Source: Collinsella sp. MSK.8.10 (lineage in GTDB: Bacteria > Actinomycetota > Coriobacteriia > Coriobacteriales > Coriobacteriaceae). From it: a stretch of DNA of 64,000 bases. A model generated the notes under the pieces. The model worked only from the letters and a program-made list of their open reading frames with translations. It was not told where the DNA came from and made no database searches. The DNA is taken from contig NZ_JAHPYF010000006.1 in NCBI RefSeq assembly GCF_019041915.1, positions 86,656-150,655 of the forward strand. Direction: 5' to 3'. The translations under genes and the position numbers were made by a program. Position 1 is the first letter of the stretch. Every line of letters starts with the position of its first letter. Below, one piece after another: positions 51,083 through 60,302 of the stretch.

Positions 51083-51994
51083 ATGTCTGCTTGCCCGCTG
51101 ATCGATTGCCATACCCACACCTCGTTTTCGGACGGGCACGCCTCGTTTGAGGACAACGTCCGCGCCGCTGCTGCGGCCGGTTGCCGCGTCATGGTCTCGA
51201 CCGATCACCTTACCCTGCCCGCCAGCATGGATTCCAATTGCGAGGTACAGGTTGTCGAGAGCGACCTGACGGCGCATCGACTGGCATTTGAGGACGCCCG
51301 CAAGCTTGCCGCGCAGATCGCGCCGGATCTCGAGCTTATCTATGGCTTTGAATGCGATTGGTACGAAGGCTGCAAGCCTTTGGTTGAGCGCTGGTCCGAA
51401 GGCGCCGTGGTACGCCTGGGCAGCGTGCACTGGATTGGCAACCCCGGCGATATCATGGCCGGTGCCGCGGGTACGGCGGGAACGGAAAACGTCGCTCGCC
51501 CCGATACACCCGATTCCCTTTGCGGTTGGATCGACGACGACACCGACCTGCACGTTTGGGAAAACCTGGGCGTGCGCGGCGTGTGGAAGCGCTATGTCGA
51601 TGACTGGTGCCGCGCCTGCGAGAGCCCGCTCAACTTTGATGTGATGGCTCACCCCGACCTGGTCATGCGCTTTTCGAAGGAAGGCTTTGCGCCCGACTTT
51701 GACCCCGCGCCGTTTTGGCAGCAGATGGCCGAATGCGCCCACGATACGGGTCGTCGCGTTGAGGTCTCGACCGCCGCACCGCGCAAGGGCCTCGACGACT
51801 ATTACCCCTCGACGGGGCTGTTGCGCTGCTTCGCCCACGCCGAGGTACCCATCACCTTTGGCTCGGACGCGCACCGCGCCTGCGACATCTGCTGGAATAT
51901 CCGCGAGGCACAAGCCCACGCCTACGACTGCGGCTACCGGGCCTTCGATATCCCCCACCCCACCGGCGAATGGCAGCCCACGCCCCTCGCCTAA
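51083..51994 (+). CDS. hisK: PHP-family histidinol-phosphatase
   Basis: It probably removes phosphate from histidinol phosphate, the eighth step of histidine synthesis. The 303-residue protein has the PHP metal motifs: DCHTHTSFSDG, STDHLT, IYGFECDWY, GSVHWI, MAHPDLV and TFGSDAH, as in HisJ/HisK. It is convergent with the his operon, which lacks any other histidinol phosphatase. AAAGGAG lies 5 nt upstream. Confidence 0.88.
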   Translation: MSACPLIDCHTHTSFSDGHASFEDNVRAAAAAGCRVMVSTDHLTLPASMDSNCEVQVVESDLTAHRLAFEDARKLAAQIAPDLELIYGFECDWYEGCKPLVERWSEGAVVRLGSVHWIGNPGDIMAGAAGTAGTENVARPDTPDSLCGWIDDDTDLHVWENLGVRGVWKRYVDDWCRACESPLNFDVMAHPDLVMRFSKEGFAPDFDPAPFWQQMAECAHDTGRRVEVSTAAPRKGLDDYYPSTGLLRCFAHAEVPITFGSDAHRACDICWNIREAQAHAYDCGYRAFDIPHPTGEWQPTPLA

Positions 51995-52025
51995 CTGGTC
52001 GTTTAAGAACGTCCCCAATGACTAG
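51995..52025. repeat. 31-nt CTAGTCATT hairpin module overlapping the hisE stop
   Basis: On the minus strand CTAGTCATTGGGGACGTTCT begins with the TAG that ends hisE; the right arm ACGACCAG pairs through G-U. It also lies directly after the hisK stop. Confidence 0.8.
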
Positions 52026-52339
52026 TGGCGGCGGGCGTTGAGTTCGCCGGCCAGTTCGTCGAGGGTGATGCCATAACGCTCAAGGGTTACGAGCAGGTGG
52101 TAGACCAGGTCGCCGGCCTCGTAGCGAATGTGATCGTGGTCGTTATCCTTGCAGGCCATGATCACCTCGCTCGCCTCCTCGGCAAGCTTCTTGAGCAGCT
52201 CGTCCTCGACGTCGGTCAACAGACGCGCGGTATAGCTCTCCTGCGGCGACGCGTCGCGACGGCCATGAATCACCTCGGCCAGCCCCGTCAGCGTCTCTCC
52301 GATATTTCCATCCTGAACATTTGCGGTGCGCACACCCAT
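52022..52339 (-). CDS. hisE: Phosphoribosyl-ATP pyrophosphatase
   Basis: It hydrolyses PR-ATP to PR-AMP, step two of histidine synthesis. The 105-residue protein is a MazG-fold enzyme with the metal motif EEASEVIMACKDND and EAGDLVYHLLVTL. It is the last gene of the his operon. Its stop codon is part of a dispersed repeat. Confidence 0.95.
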   Translation of the reverse strand: MGVRTANVQDGNIGETLTGLAEVIHGRRDASPQESYTARLLTDVEDELLKKLAEEASEVIMACKDNDHDHIRYEAGDLVYHLLVTLERYGITLDELAGELNARRH

Positions 52340-52385
52340 GGTTCAATCCTTTCTGGCTGGCCAAGCGCTTGGTCGAGCGCCCGCC

Positions 52386-52715
52386 CTACGCGAGTTTCTT
52401 AAAGAAGCAGGTACGGTTGCCGGTATGGCAGGCCGGACCCGGAGAATCGACCTTGACCAGTAGCGTATCGCTATCGCAATCGGCCCAGAGCTCCTTGACC
52501 TCCTGCATGTTGCCGCTCGTCGCACCCTTGTTCCAGAGCTCCTGGCGGCTGCGGCTCCAAAACCACGTGGTCCCGGTCTTGAGCGTCAGCCCCACCGACT
52601 CCTCGTTCATCCAAGCAACCATAAGCACCTCGCCGGTGTCATATTGCTGAACCACACAGGGAATCAGCCCGCGGGCGTCGTATTTAAGATCAGACGCTTC
52701 TATTACCTCAGTCAT
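52386..52715 (-). CDS. hisI: Phosphoribosyl-AMP cyclohydrolase
   Basis: It opens the adenine ring of PR-AMP, step three. The 109-residue protein has [27 protein letters not shown] and the zinc/magnesium motif [11 protein letters not shown]...[15 protein letters not shown] 52715 has GGGAG 5 nt upstream; ATG 52718 is one codon earlier. It is 147 nt after hisF, a wide gap for this operon. Confidence 0.95.
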   Translation of the reverse strand: MTEVIEASDLKYDARGLIPCVVQQYDTGEVLMVAWMNEESVGLTLKTGTTWFWSRSRQELWNKGATSGNMQEVKELWADCDSDTLLVKVDSPGPACHTGNRTCFFKKLA

Positions 52716-52742
52716 CATTTCTCCCAAGTAATTACCGTAAAC

Positions 52743-52860
52743 CCCACAGGTCGGCGAGGGTTGTCCAGGTGCCGCAGGTTGCCGCGAAAGAGGAGCGACG
52801 CGTACTTAAGTACGCGAGAAGGGTTGGAGCCGGAAGGTCGGGTGCCTGGGCAAGCCGCAG
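52743..52860. repeat. Palindromic spacer in the his operon between hisF and hisI
   Basis: The spacer holds a perfect 18-bp palindrome (CGCGTACTTAAGTACGCG, 52799-52816) and imperfect outer arms (TTGTCCAGG near 52760 with CCTGGGCAA near 52845). It looks inserted into an otherwise compact operon. Confidence 0.65.
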
Positions 52861-52862
52861 CA

Positions 52863-53645
52863 TTAGAAGTCCAGCCTCACAGGAATACCTTGAGAAGCCA
52901 TATACTCTTTGACTTCGCGAATGCTGAAGATTCCAAAGTGAAAGACGCTCGCCGCCAGCACGGCATCGGCCTCGCCCTCGATCACACCCTCGGCAAAATG
53001 CTCGAGTGTGCCCACGCCGCCGCTCGCGATAACGGGAATCGGCACCGCGCGGGCCACGGCGCGAGTAAGCGCCAGATCGAAGCCGGCCTTGGTACCGTCG
53101 CGGTCCATGCTGGTCAGTAGGATTTCGCCGGCGCCACGACGAGCCGCCTCCTCGGCCCACGCCACTGCGTCGATACCCGTAGCGTTGCGGCCGCCCGCCG
53201 TAAAGACCTCCCACTTATCGGCGCCCGGCTCCCCGGGCAGCCCCACGCGCTTGGCATCGATCGCCACGACCACGGCTTGGCTGCCAAACGCCGCGGCAGC
53301 CTGGCTGATCAGCGACGGATCGCGCACAGCCGCCGAGTTGAGCGACACCTTGTCGGCACCGGCGGCAACCATGGTGCGCATGCCCGCCAGGTCGCGAAAG
53401 CCGCCGCCCACGGTATAGGGAATGGCCAGCTCCTCGGCCGCATGCGCCGCCATCTCGATAGTCGTCGCACGGTTATCGCTCGTCGCGGTAATGTCCAAAA
53501 ATACGACCTCGTCCGCACCCTCGCGGTCGTAGGCGCGGGCCAGCTCCACCGGATCGCCGGCATCGCGCAAGCTCACAAAGTTGACGCCCTTGACCACACG
53601 GCCGTCCTTGACGTCCAGGCAGGGAATTACGCGCTTGGTAAGCAT
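52863..53645 (-). CDS. hisF: Imidazole glycerol phosphate synthase cyclase subunit
   Basis: HisF closes the imidazole ring using ammonia from HisH and releases AICAR. The 260-residue (beta-alpha)8 barrel has the catalytic Asp in [14 protein letters not shown] and the second in [14 protein letters not shown], plus [13 protein letters not shown]. It starts 3 nt after hisA. Confidence 0.96.
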   Translation of the reverse strand: MLTKRVIPCLDVKDGRVVKGVNFVSLRDAGDPVELARAYDREGADEVVFLDITATSDNRATTIEMAAHAAEELAIPYTVGGGFRDLAGMRTMVAAGADKVSLNSAAVRDPSLISQAAAAFGSQAVVVAIDAKRVGLPGEPGADKWEVFTAGGRNATGIDAVAWAEEAARRGAGEILLTSMDRDGTKAGFDLALTRAVARAVPIPVIASGGVGTLEHFAEGVIEGEADAVLAASVFHFGIFSIREVKEYMASQGIPVRLDF

Positions 53646-53648
53646 GGG

Positions 53649-54392
53649 CTACTCCTCCCCTCGAGCGGCGGCCAGCGCCTGGGCCAGCGTAAAGTTGCCC
53701 TCGTAGAGCGCACGACCGGTAATGGCGCCTTCAATCGCGCCCTCACCCACCGCGGCCAGCGCGCGGATGTCGTCGAGCGTCGAGATACCGCCCGACGCCA
53801 CGACGGGAAAGCCCGCGACCTGCGCCACATGGCGATACGTCGCCACATCGATGCCCGTCTGCATGCCATCACGCGCGATGTCGGTATACACCAGATGCTT
53901 AAAGCCCAGCTCGGTAAGCTGCGCCACGGCATCGTCGAGTGCCACGCCCGCGCCGTCGCGCCAGCCGTTCACCTTAACCTGGCCGTCGCGCGCGGCAATG
54001 TCGGCGACCAACAGCTCGCCAAAGCCCTGGGCTGCCACCTCAGCAAAACCCGGCTCGGTCACGAGCACGGTGCCCAGCGCAATGCGGCGAGCACCATAGC
54101 CTGCCAGCTCATCGATGCGTGCGAGTGAGCGAACGCCGCCGCCCACGTCCACGGACAGACCGTCGACGCCGCAGATGGCCTTAATCGCCGCCGAGTTGGC
54201 AGCGCATGTGTCCTCGTCCTCGCCAAAGGCAGCGGACAGGTCGACGACATGCACCCAGCTTGCGCCCTGCTCGGCAAACGAGCGGGCGACGGCCACGGGG
54301 CCATCGGAATATACCTTGCAGCGGTTGCGGTCGCCGCGCTCCAGGCGCACAACCTTGCCGCCGATCAGATCGATTGCGGGAAACAGGATCAT
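53649..54392 (-). CDS. hisA: ProFAR isomerase
   Basis: It isomerises ProFAR to PRFAR, step four. The 247-residue barrel has LFPAIDLIGGKVVRL with the catalytic Asp, DVGGGVRS, VYTDIARDGMQTG and VVASGGISTLDDI. The ATG overlaps the hisH stop (ATGA). Confidence 0.96.
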   Translation of the reverse strand: MILFPAIDLIGGKVVRLERGDRNRCKVYSDGPVAVARSFAEQGASWVHVVDLSAAFGEDEDTCAANSAAIKAICGVDGLSVDVGGGVRSLARIDELAGYGARRIALGTVLVTEPGFAEVAAQGFGELLVADIAARDGQVKVNGWRDGAGVALDDAVAQLTELGFKHLVYTDIARDGMQTGIDVATYRHVAQVAGFPVVASGGISTLDDIRALAAVGEGAIEGAITGRALYEGNFTLAQALAAARGEE

Positions 54393-55090
54393 CGGCCAAC
54401 CTCCTCGACGATGTTGACGAAGTTCTTAAGGATGCGCTGACCCAGCGCGGAGGATTTCTCGGGATGGAACTGGCAGCCCCACACGTTGCCGTGGCGCACG
54501 ATGCACGGGAAACTCCGTGTATAGTGCGTGCGCGCCAACACATCGGCGGCATCGACGTCGCCGGTCACCGCGTAGCTGTGGGTGAAGTACATATTGGCGC
54601 CCTCGGCAAAACCGGCGAGCAGCGGATCGGCCGCGCCGGCAGGCGTCATGTGCACCTGATCCCAGCCCACGTGCGGGACCTTCAGACGGCTCGACTCCAG
54701 GTGCGTGCACGAGCCACGCATGATGCCCAGGCCATCGACCCAGGGACCACCGGCCTGCTCGGAGGCATCGTCGTCCGCGTCCACGCCCTCGTCCGCAGGC
54801 ACGCCCTCGTTGCCACGCTCAAAAAATAGCTGAAGACCCAGGCAGATGCCGAGCAGCGGAGTTCCGGCGGCAACGGCATCGAGCACGGCCACCTCCTCGC
54901 CGCTCTGGCGCATAAAGACAATCGCGTCATAGAACGCGCCCACGCCCGGGATGACCAGGCCGTTGGCGTTGCGGATCTGCTCCGGATCGTCCGATGTGCA
55001 GGCGGCGGCACCGGCGCGCGCAAGCCCGCGCACAACGCTCGACAAGTTGCCCTTGTGGTAGTCGACCACCACAATCTTCGGTTCGCCCAC
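54389..55090 (-). CDS. hisH: Imidazole glycerol phosphate synthase glutaminase subunit
   Basis: HisH hydrolyses glutamine and channels ammonia to HisF. The 233-residue class I amidotransferase has the oxyanion PGVGAFYD, the nucleophile Cys in LLGICLGLQLFFE and the His/Glu pair in GCQFHPEKSS. A ~25-residue acidic insert (GVPADEGVDADDDASEQ) after the nucleophile region is unusual. The start is GTG 55090, 4 nt after GGGAGGG. A hairpin repeat separates it from hisB. Confidence 0.94.
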   Translation of the reverse strand: MGEPKIVVVDYHKGNLSSVVRGLARAGAAACTSDDPEQIRNANGLVIPGVGAFYDAIVFMRQSGEEVAVLDAVAAGTPLLGICLGLQLFFERGNEGVPADEGVDADDDASEQAGGPWVDGLGIMRGSCTHLESSRLKVPHVGWDQVHMTPAGAADPLLAGFAEGANMYFTHSYAVTGDVDAADVLARTHYTRSFPCIVRHGNVWGCQFHPEKSSALGQRILKNFVNIVEEVGR

Positions 55091-55115
55091 GCGACCCTCC
55101 CTTTTCCCATCATCC

Positions 55116-55156
55116 AAAACCACCACAAAGGGGACAGGCACCTTCGTGGTGGTTTT
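55116..55156. repeat. 41-nt hairpin with GGGGACAGG loop inside the his operon
   Basis: Perfect 11-bp arms AAAACCACCAC / GTGGTGGTTTT enclose AAAGGGGACAGGCACCTTC. It lies between hisB and hisH and has short T-runs on both strands, so it might lower downstream transcription. Confidence 0.75.
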
Positions 55157-55170
55157 TACCCTTGTGGCGG

Positions 55171-55758
55171 TTACAGTGAACCCTTGGTGCTGGGGATGCC
55201 CTGCACGCGAGGGTCCAGCTCACAGGCTTGGCGCATCGTGCGGCCCACGGCCTTAAAGGCGGCCTCGATAATGTGATGCGAGTTGCCGCCTGCCAGCTCG
55301 CGCACGTGCAACGTGAGTTTGGCATCGCGCGCAAAGGCATAGAAGAACTCGACGGCCAGCTCGGTATCGAAGCTGCCCACGCGCTCAGTCGGCACGGGCA
55401 GCTCGCAGTAGGCCTGCCCGCGGCCCGAAATATCAACAGCAGCCATCACAAGCGTCTCGTCCATGGCGATCGCCGCGTCGGCAAAGCGCGTAATGCCCGC
55501 CTTGTCGCCCAGCGCCTGGCAAAACGCCTCGCCCAGCACAATGCCCGTGTCCTCGACGGTATGATGCGCATCGACCTCGACGTCGCCCACCGCGTGCACC
55601 GTCAAATCGAACAGGCCATGGCGGCCAAAAGCGTTGAGCATGTGGTCGAAAAACGGTACGCCGGTCGAGATATCACACACGCCGCATCCGTCCAGGTCGA
55701 GCTTTACGACAATGTCGGTCTCCCCCGTCTTGCGGGTCACCTCGGCATAGCGGTCCAT
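55171..55758 (-). CDS. hisB: Imidazoleglycerol-phosphate dehydratase
   Basis: It dehydrates IGP to imidazole acetol phosphate. The 195-residue protein is the single dehydratase domain (no fused phosphatase), with the metal sites GVPFFDHMLNAFGRHG, DAHHTVEDTGIVLGEAF and GNSHHIIEAAFKAVGR. It abuts hisC with no gap; its GGAGGAG site is inside hisC. Confidence 0.96.
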   Translation of the reverse strand: MDRYAEVTRKTGETDIVVKLDLDGCGVCDISTGVPFFDHMLNAFGRHGLFDLTVHAVGDVEVDAHHTVEDTGIVLGEAFCQALGDKAGITRFADAAIAMDETLVMAAVDISGRGQAYCELPVPTERVGSFDTELAVEFFYAFARDAKLTLHVRELAGGNSHHIIEAAFKAVGRTMRQACELDPRVQGIPSTKGSL

Positions 55759-56874
55759 CTACATCTCCTCCTTCACCAGCGCGGCAAACGCGGCCAGCAC
55801 CTCGTCGTTTTCCTGCGGGGTGCCTACGGTAATGCGCAGACAGTCCGCGAGCCCCGGCGCGTAACTAAAGTCGCGCACCAAAATTGAATACTCGTCGCGC
55901 AGACGCTCGCGCACGCGCGTGGCATGCGGCGTGCGCACGAGCACAAAATTCGCCGCGCTCGGCCATGCCTCCACGGGCATGCCCTCGGCAGCCATTGCGC
56001 GCAGGGCGCACAACTCGCGCTCGCGCTCGGATGTAACTTGCGCCGCCACGGGTGCATACGCATCGCGAGCACGCACGCAGGCAAGCGCTGCGGCCTGGCT
56101 CAGCACGTTGACCGAATAGATCTGGCGAATCGCCGCGAACACGTCGACGACCTCGGGTGCCGCAATCACATAGCCCAGACGCGTGCCGGCGGCACCAAAC
56201 GCCTTGGACAGCGTATGTAGAATCACCAGGTTGGGATGCTCGGCGATAAGGCCTTGCGCCGTGGTGGCCGCGCCAAACGAATCGTCGGCAAACTCAACGT
56301 AGGCCTCGTCGACCATGACCATGCCGGGGCACACATCGCACAGCGCCGCGACAAAGTCGAGCGGTGCCACGTCGCCCGTGGGGTTATTGGGCGAGGTCAC
56401 GATGGCCAGGTTGCACTCGGGTGCCGCCGCAAGCACGGCTGCCTGGTCGAGCTCAAAGGTCGCCGGGTCGCGCCACACGTCGCGCACCTCGGTCTGGCAC
56501 AGAGACGCAAAGAACGCATACTCGCTAAAGCACGGCGGGCAGTTGAGCAGGGTCCTCCCCGCGCCACCAAACGCCAGCAGATAGTTATAGAGCAGCTCGT
56601 CGCCGCCGTTTCCCACGCAGATGCTCTCGCGCGTCACGCCATGCCAGGCAGCAAGCTCGTCGCGCAGGTCGTTGGACATGGGATCGGGATAGCGGTTGAG
56701 CGGCGTGGCAGCCAGGGCGGCGTCGACCGCCTCGCGCACGCCGGCCGGCACGGGATAGGTGTTCTCGTTGGCCGAAAGGTTGATGCGCGTGGGCGTAAAG
56801 TTGGGATCATAGGGCTCAATGCCTGCCAGATAGGGCTGGACGAGCTCCTTCATGCGCGGCGTGAGTTCGGCCAT
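55759..56874 (-). CDS. hisC: Histidinol-phosphate aminotransferase
   Basis: This PLP enzyme makes histidinol phosphate from imidazole acetol phosphate and glutamate. The 371-residue protein has LSANENTYPVP, VGNGGDELL, SPNNPTGD, VDEAYVEF and the PLP Lys in HTLSKAFGAAGTRLGY. ATG 56874 is chosen since GGGGAGG lies 6 nt upstream, 1 nt after the hisD stop. Confidence 0.95.
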   Translation of the reverse strand: MAELTPRMKELVQPYLAGIEPYDPNFTPTRINLSANENTYPVPAGVREAVDAALAATPLNRYPDPMSNDLRDELAAWHGVTRESICVGNGGDELLYNYLLAFGGAGRTLLNCPPCFSEYAFFASLCQTEVRDVWRDPATFELDQAAVLAAAPECNLAIVTSPNNPTGDVAPLDFVAALCDVCPGMVMVDEAYVEFADDSFGAATTAQGLIAEHPNLVILHTLSKAFGAAGTRLGYVIAAPEVVDVFAAIRQIYSVNVLSQAAALACVRARDAYAPVAAQVTSERERELCALRAMAAEGMPVEAWPSAANFVLVRTPHATRVRERLRDEYSILVRDFSYAPGLADCLRITVGTPQENDEVLAAFAALVKEEM

Positions 56875-56875
56875 A

Positions 56876-58312
56876 TTAGGCCTCCCCACCGGTCACACCG
56901 GCGCCATCCGCGCCCGCAGCCGCCAGGTCCACACCCTCGGCAACCGTCGCCACGGCGTCGCCCGGCCAGGCAACCTTGGTCAGGTCGGCCGCGGCCAGCG
57001 ACTCGGCACTCACGGCATCCTCGCCCTGTTCCAGCACACGGCGACGAAGAGCGGCGGAAAGCGCGTGTGCCCACAGGCCCTCGGCCTCGGCCAGGCGCTG
57101 CGTAGCAGGAGCGTCGGAGAGCAGACCTTCGGGCGTATAGCAAATGACACTCGAGCGCTTGACGAACTCTTCGACCGAAAGCGGGTTGGAGAACATGGCC
57201 GTACCGCCGGTCGGCAGCGTGTGGTTGGGGCCGGCGACGTAATCGCCGAGCGGCTCGGAACTCCAAGCGCCCACAAAGATGGCGCCGGCGTTGCGAATGC
57301 CGCCGAGCAGGCCCATCGCGTCCTTGCAGTGCAGCTCAAGGTGTTCGGGTGCCACGGTGTTCACAGCCTCGACGGCGGCAGCCATGTCGGCGGCCACCAC
57401 GATGGTGCCCTCGTTATCGAGCGAGGCGCGCGTGATCTCGGCGCGTGGGGACTGCGCCACCAGAATGTCGATACCTGCCTCGACCTCGCGCGCAAACTGC
57501 TCGTCGCAAGTCACGAGATAGCAGGCTGCCAGCGGATCGTGCTCGGCCTGGGCCATCAGGTCTGCCGCGACCACCATGGGCTTGGCCGTGGCATCGGCCA
57601 GCACGCAGACCTCGGACGGGCCGGCGACCATGTCGATGCCCACATCGCCCGAAACAATCTGCTTGGCCGCAGCGACAAAGGCGTTGCCCGGGCCGGTAAT
57701 CTTGTCGACACGCGGAATGGTCTCGGTGCCGTACGCCAGCGCGGCCACGGCCTGGGCGCCGCCCACCATATAGATCTCGTCCACGCCGCCGAGCTTGGCC
57801 GCGGCAAGCGTGTAGGGGCTGATCAGGCCGTCCCTTTGCGGCGGGGTCACCATGACCACGCGCCTGACGCCGGCGACCTTGGCGGGAATGGCATTCATGA
57901 GCACGGTGGAGGGATACTGCGCGCGACCGCCCGGCACGTAGATGCCAGCCGCCGCGAGCGGGGTCACCTTAACGCCGAGCATCGTGCCGTCCGGGCGCGT
58001 GGTAAACCAGCTCTGCTCGACCTCGCGCTGGTGGAACTCACGAATCTGACGCGCAGCTTTCTCGAGCGCGGCGACAAAAGCCGGGTCGAGGCCTTCGAGC
58101 GCGGCATCGATCTGCTCCTGCGGCAGACGGAAGCTCTCCAGCTCAACACCGTCAAAACGCTGGCTGTAATCGCGCACCGCGGCATCGCCGTTGGCGCGCA
58201 CGTTGGCCACGATATCGCGGGCGGCGTCGACGATGTTTTGCGGCAGCACACCCTTGCGGTTGAGCTGGTTGGTAACGAGGCGCTCACCGGGAGCAAGCTT
58301 GATGGTCTTCAT
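56876..58312 (-). CDS. hisD: Histidinol dehydrogenase
   Basis: It oxidises histidinol to histidine in two NAD-dependent steps. The 478-residue protein has [19 protein letters not shown] (in parts: [10 protein letters not shown]), [45 protein letters not shown] and the [10 protein letters not shown] motif. The C-terminus has an extra ~40 Ala-rich residues. It is 105 nt after hisZG. Confidence 0.95.
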   Translation of the reverse strand: MKTIKLAPGERLVTNQLNRKGVLPQNIVDAARDIVANVRANGDAAVRDYSQRFDGVELESFRLPQEQIDAALEGLDPAFVAALEKAARQIREFHQREVEQSWFTTRPDGTMLGVKVTPLAAAGIYVPGGRAQYPSTVLMNAIPAKVAGVRRVVMVTPPQRDGLISPYTLAAAKLGGVDEIYMVGGAQAVAALAYGTETIPRVDKITGPGNAFVAAAKQIVSGDVGIDMVAGPSEVCVLADATAKPMVVAADLMAQAEHDPLAACYLVTCDEQFAREVEAGIDILVAQSPRAEITRASLDNEGTIVVAADMAAAVEAVNTVAPEHLELHCKDAMGLLGGIRNAGAIFVGAWSSEPLGDYVAGPNHTLPTGGTAMFSNPLSVEEFVKRSSVICYTPEGLLSDAPATQRLAEAEGLWAHALSAALRRRVLEQGEDAVSAESLAAADLTKVAWPGDAVATVAEGVDLAAAGADGAGVTGGEA

Positions 58313-58417
58313 ATCGGTATCCCCTATCGGTCGAGGTTGCGTTCGAAAAACGAGAGGCCGGGCGGCGGCGCCAATCGGCCCGCAGCCCGTACGTTGGGGC
58401 GCCCGTGCGCGCTCGCG

Positions 58418-60133
58418 CTATTGTGCCGAGCCCGCGACGGGCTCAAAATGCTTGTCCTTAACGGCCGCGACCAGGCGATCTGCCAGATTGCGTACGCGCG
58501 GATCCAGGCGTGCGGCACCCGGATTGACAAAGAAGCGGGCCGTGCAGTCCATGATGCGGCCGGTGATGACCAAGTCGTTGTCGCGCAGCGTGGCACCCGT
58601 GGCGGTAATGTCCACGATGCGATCGGTCATGCCGACGATGGGGCCCAGCTCGATGTTGCCGTGCAGCGAGACGATATCGGCATTCACGCCTCGCTCGGCA
58701 TACCAGGCACTCGCGATGCGCGGGTACTTGGTGGCCACGCGAAGCGAACCGCGGCGGGCATAGTTGCGCTCGGCCTGGCCGGCGCGCCACGCGGGCTCCG
58801 CCTCGATAAAGGTGCACAGGCCGTAGCCCAAATCGACCAGCTGCAGCAGGTTGAGGTCGGCCTCGATGAGCGAGTCCCAACCGCAGATGCCGCAATCGGC
58901 ACCGCCGCAGCCCACAAAGGCGGGCGCATCGCTGGGGCGCACGATGACAAACTCGATATCGCCGACCGCGCCCTCGCCGGCACGCGTGTCGCGACCGCGC
59001 ACGATCAGGTGACGGCCGGGGTCACGCAGCTCAGAGACGTCCAGACCCGCGGCCTCGAGCACGTCGAGCGTATCGGCCTTAAGCGAGCCCTTGGGCACGG
59101 CAATGCGCAGCGGGCCCTCGGCGCCGCGGCCCGCGGCATGGTCGCCATCGGAAGCGGCATCCTCGGCCGAGGTGCGCGCGGCCTCCAGGCGCTCGAGCGA
59201 AAAGGCGAAGCCCGCCGCCGGCACCTCGATACCGGCGCCAAATGCGCCGGTAAAGATGGAGTCATAGCGTCCGCCCGAACCGACCGGATCGGGCAAGCCG
59301 CCGGCATAGGCCTTAAAGACCAGACCCGTGTAGTAATCAAACGAGTTCATGATGGAGAAGTCGAAGGACAGCACCTGAGCGTCCTCGGGAGCCAGGCCCT
59401 CGACCAGGGCGCGCAGCTCGCGCGTGAGCGGCGCGGCGATACCGGCAGCCTCCAGCAGCGCGTCCGCGCGGTCGAGCACCTCGGCACCGCCGTGCAGGCG
59501 CGGCAGCTCGCTAATGGCAGCCTTGACGGCCTCGGGCTCGGCGCTTGCCGCCACACGGGCATCAAGGCCCACAAAGTCGTTAGCGTGCACGCAACGCAAT
59601 GCCTCGGCAGCCAGTTCGCGATCCTCGCACGCCGCGAGCAACTCCTTAAACGGACGCACGCTACCCGCGATAATGCGCGCATCGGGCAGCGCCAGCTTGC
59701 GCACAGCCTCCGCCACGAGCGAGACGATCTCGACATCGCCCGCGGTATCGCCCGCACCGATAAGCTCAAAGCCCAGCTGCGTAAACTGACGCGAGCCACC
59801 GGCATTGCGCTGGCACTCGCGGACCACCGGCGCCTCGTAGCGCAGGCGCAGCGGCAGATCGGCCGCGCGCATGCGGGTCGAAACCAGGCGCACGATCGGC
59901 AACGTGTTGTCGGGACGGACCACCAGCAGGCGGCCGTCGTCATCAAAGAGCTTAAACGGCGTGTCCGCAATGCGGCCGCCTTCCTCGAGCGAACCCTTGT
60001 CCTCGAGCAGCGGCGTCTCGACCGGAAGGTAATGATGCTCCCTAAAGCAGCCCTTCACCGTCAGCGCAATCTCCTCGCGCGCCTGAGCCTCCTCGGGCAA
60101 TATGTCCCGGAATCCCCACGGTGTGGCCGTCAT
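58418..60133 (-). CDS. hisZG: Fused HisZ-HisG: ATP phosphoribosyltransferase regulatory and catalytic parts in one chain
   Basis: The protein joins the two subunits of the short-form ATP phosphoribosyltransferase, the first and feedback-controlled step of histidine synthesis. Residues 1 to ~325 are a HisZ/HisRS-like class II core (WGFRDILPEEA, RPDNTLPIVRLVSTR, GGSRQFTQLGFELIG, GSGGRYDSIF). A ~20-residue Asp/Gly/Ala linker follows (RTSAEDAASDGDHAAGRG). Residues ~346-571 are a short-form HisG (LRIAVPKGSLK, ATKYPRIA, LHGNIELGPIVGMTDRIVD, and the PRPP loop DITATGATLRDNDL). There is no stop or frameshift between them. GAGGAGG lies upstream of ATG 60133. It opens the his operon. Confidence 0.9.
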   Translation of the reverse strand: MTATPWGFRDILPEEAQAREEIALTVKGCFREHHYLPVETPLLEDKGSLEEGGRIADTPFKLFDDDGRLLVVRPDNTLPIVRLVSTRMRAADLPLRLRYEAPVVRECQRNAGGSRQFTQLGFELIGAGDTAGDVEIVSLVAEAVRKLALPDARIIAGSVRPFKELLAACEDRELAAEALRCVHANDFVGLDARVAASAEPEAVKAAISELPRLHGGAEVLDRADALLEAAGIAAPLTRELRALVEGLAPEDAQVLSFDFSIMNSFDYYTGLVFKAYAGGLPDPVGSGGRYDSIFTGAFGAGIEVPAAGFAFSLERLEAARTSAEDAASDGDHAAGRGAEGPLRIAVPKGSLKADTLDVLEAAGLDVSELRDPGRHLIVRGRDTRAGEGAVGDIEFVIVRPSDAPAFVGCGGADCGICGWDSLIEADLNLLQLVDLGYGLCTFIEAEPAWRAGQAERNYARRGSLRVATKYPRIASAWYAERGVNADIVSLHGNIELGPIVGMTDRIVDITATGATLRDNDLVITGRIMDCTARFFVNPGAARLDPRVRNLADRLVAAVKDKHFEPVAGSAQ

Positions 60134-60168
60134 CTGGTGAGCCTCCTCATGCTGTGCTTCGTATAGAA

Positions 60169-60200
60169 CAGAAGACCGGCATAGCTCCGCCGGTCTTCTG
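60169..60200. terminator. Hairpin in the his operon leader, possible terminator of the epimerase gene
   Basis: The perfect 11-bp stem AGAAGACCGGC / GCCGGTCTTCT lies 36 nt before hisZG and 103 nt after the epimerase stop. No clear T-run follows, so it could be a weak terminator or a leader structure. Confidence 0.5.
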
Positions 60201-60302
60201 GGTACTTTAGCATACTAGAGTGCTTGCGGGGAAAATCCGTCGCAGCCTCTCACGCCGTATTCATCTGGAAACATAGGGCAGATTGCCGCAACCCAACCCC
60301 AC

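Noticed and set aside
56852..60166. A 1,100-codon plus-strand open frame opposite hisD and hisZG
   Set aside because: It is the GC-rich antisense shadow of clearly recognised his genes; composition is Arg/His/Gly/Ala-biased and no domain is visible.
60134..60302. T-box or attenuator peptide in the his leader
   Set aside because: No T-box sequence, specifier loop or His-codon run is visible; only one hairpin without a T-run.
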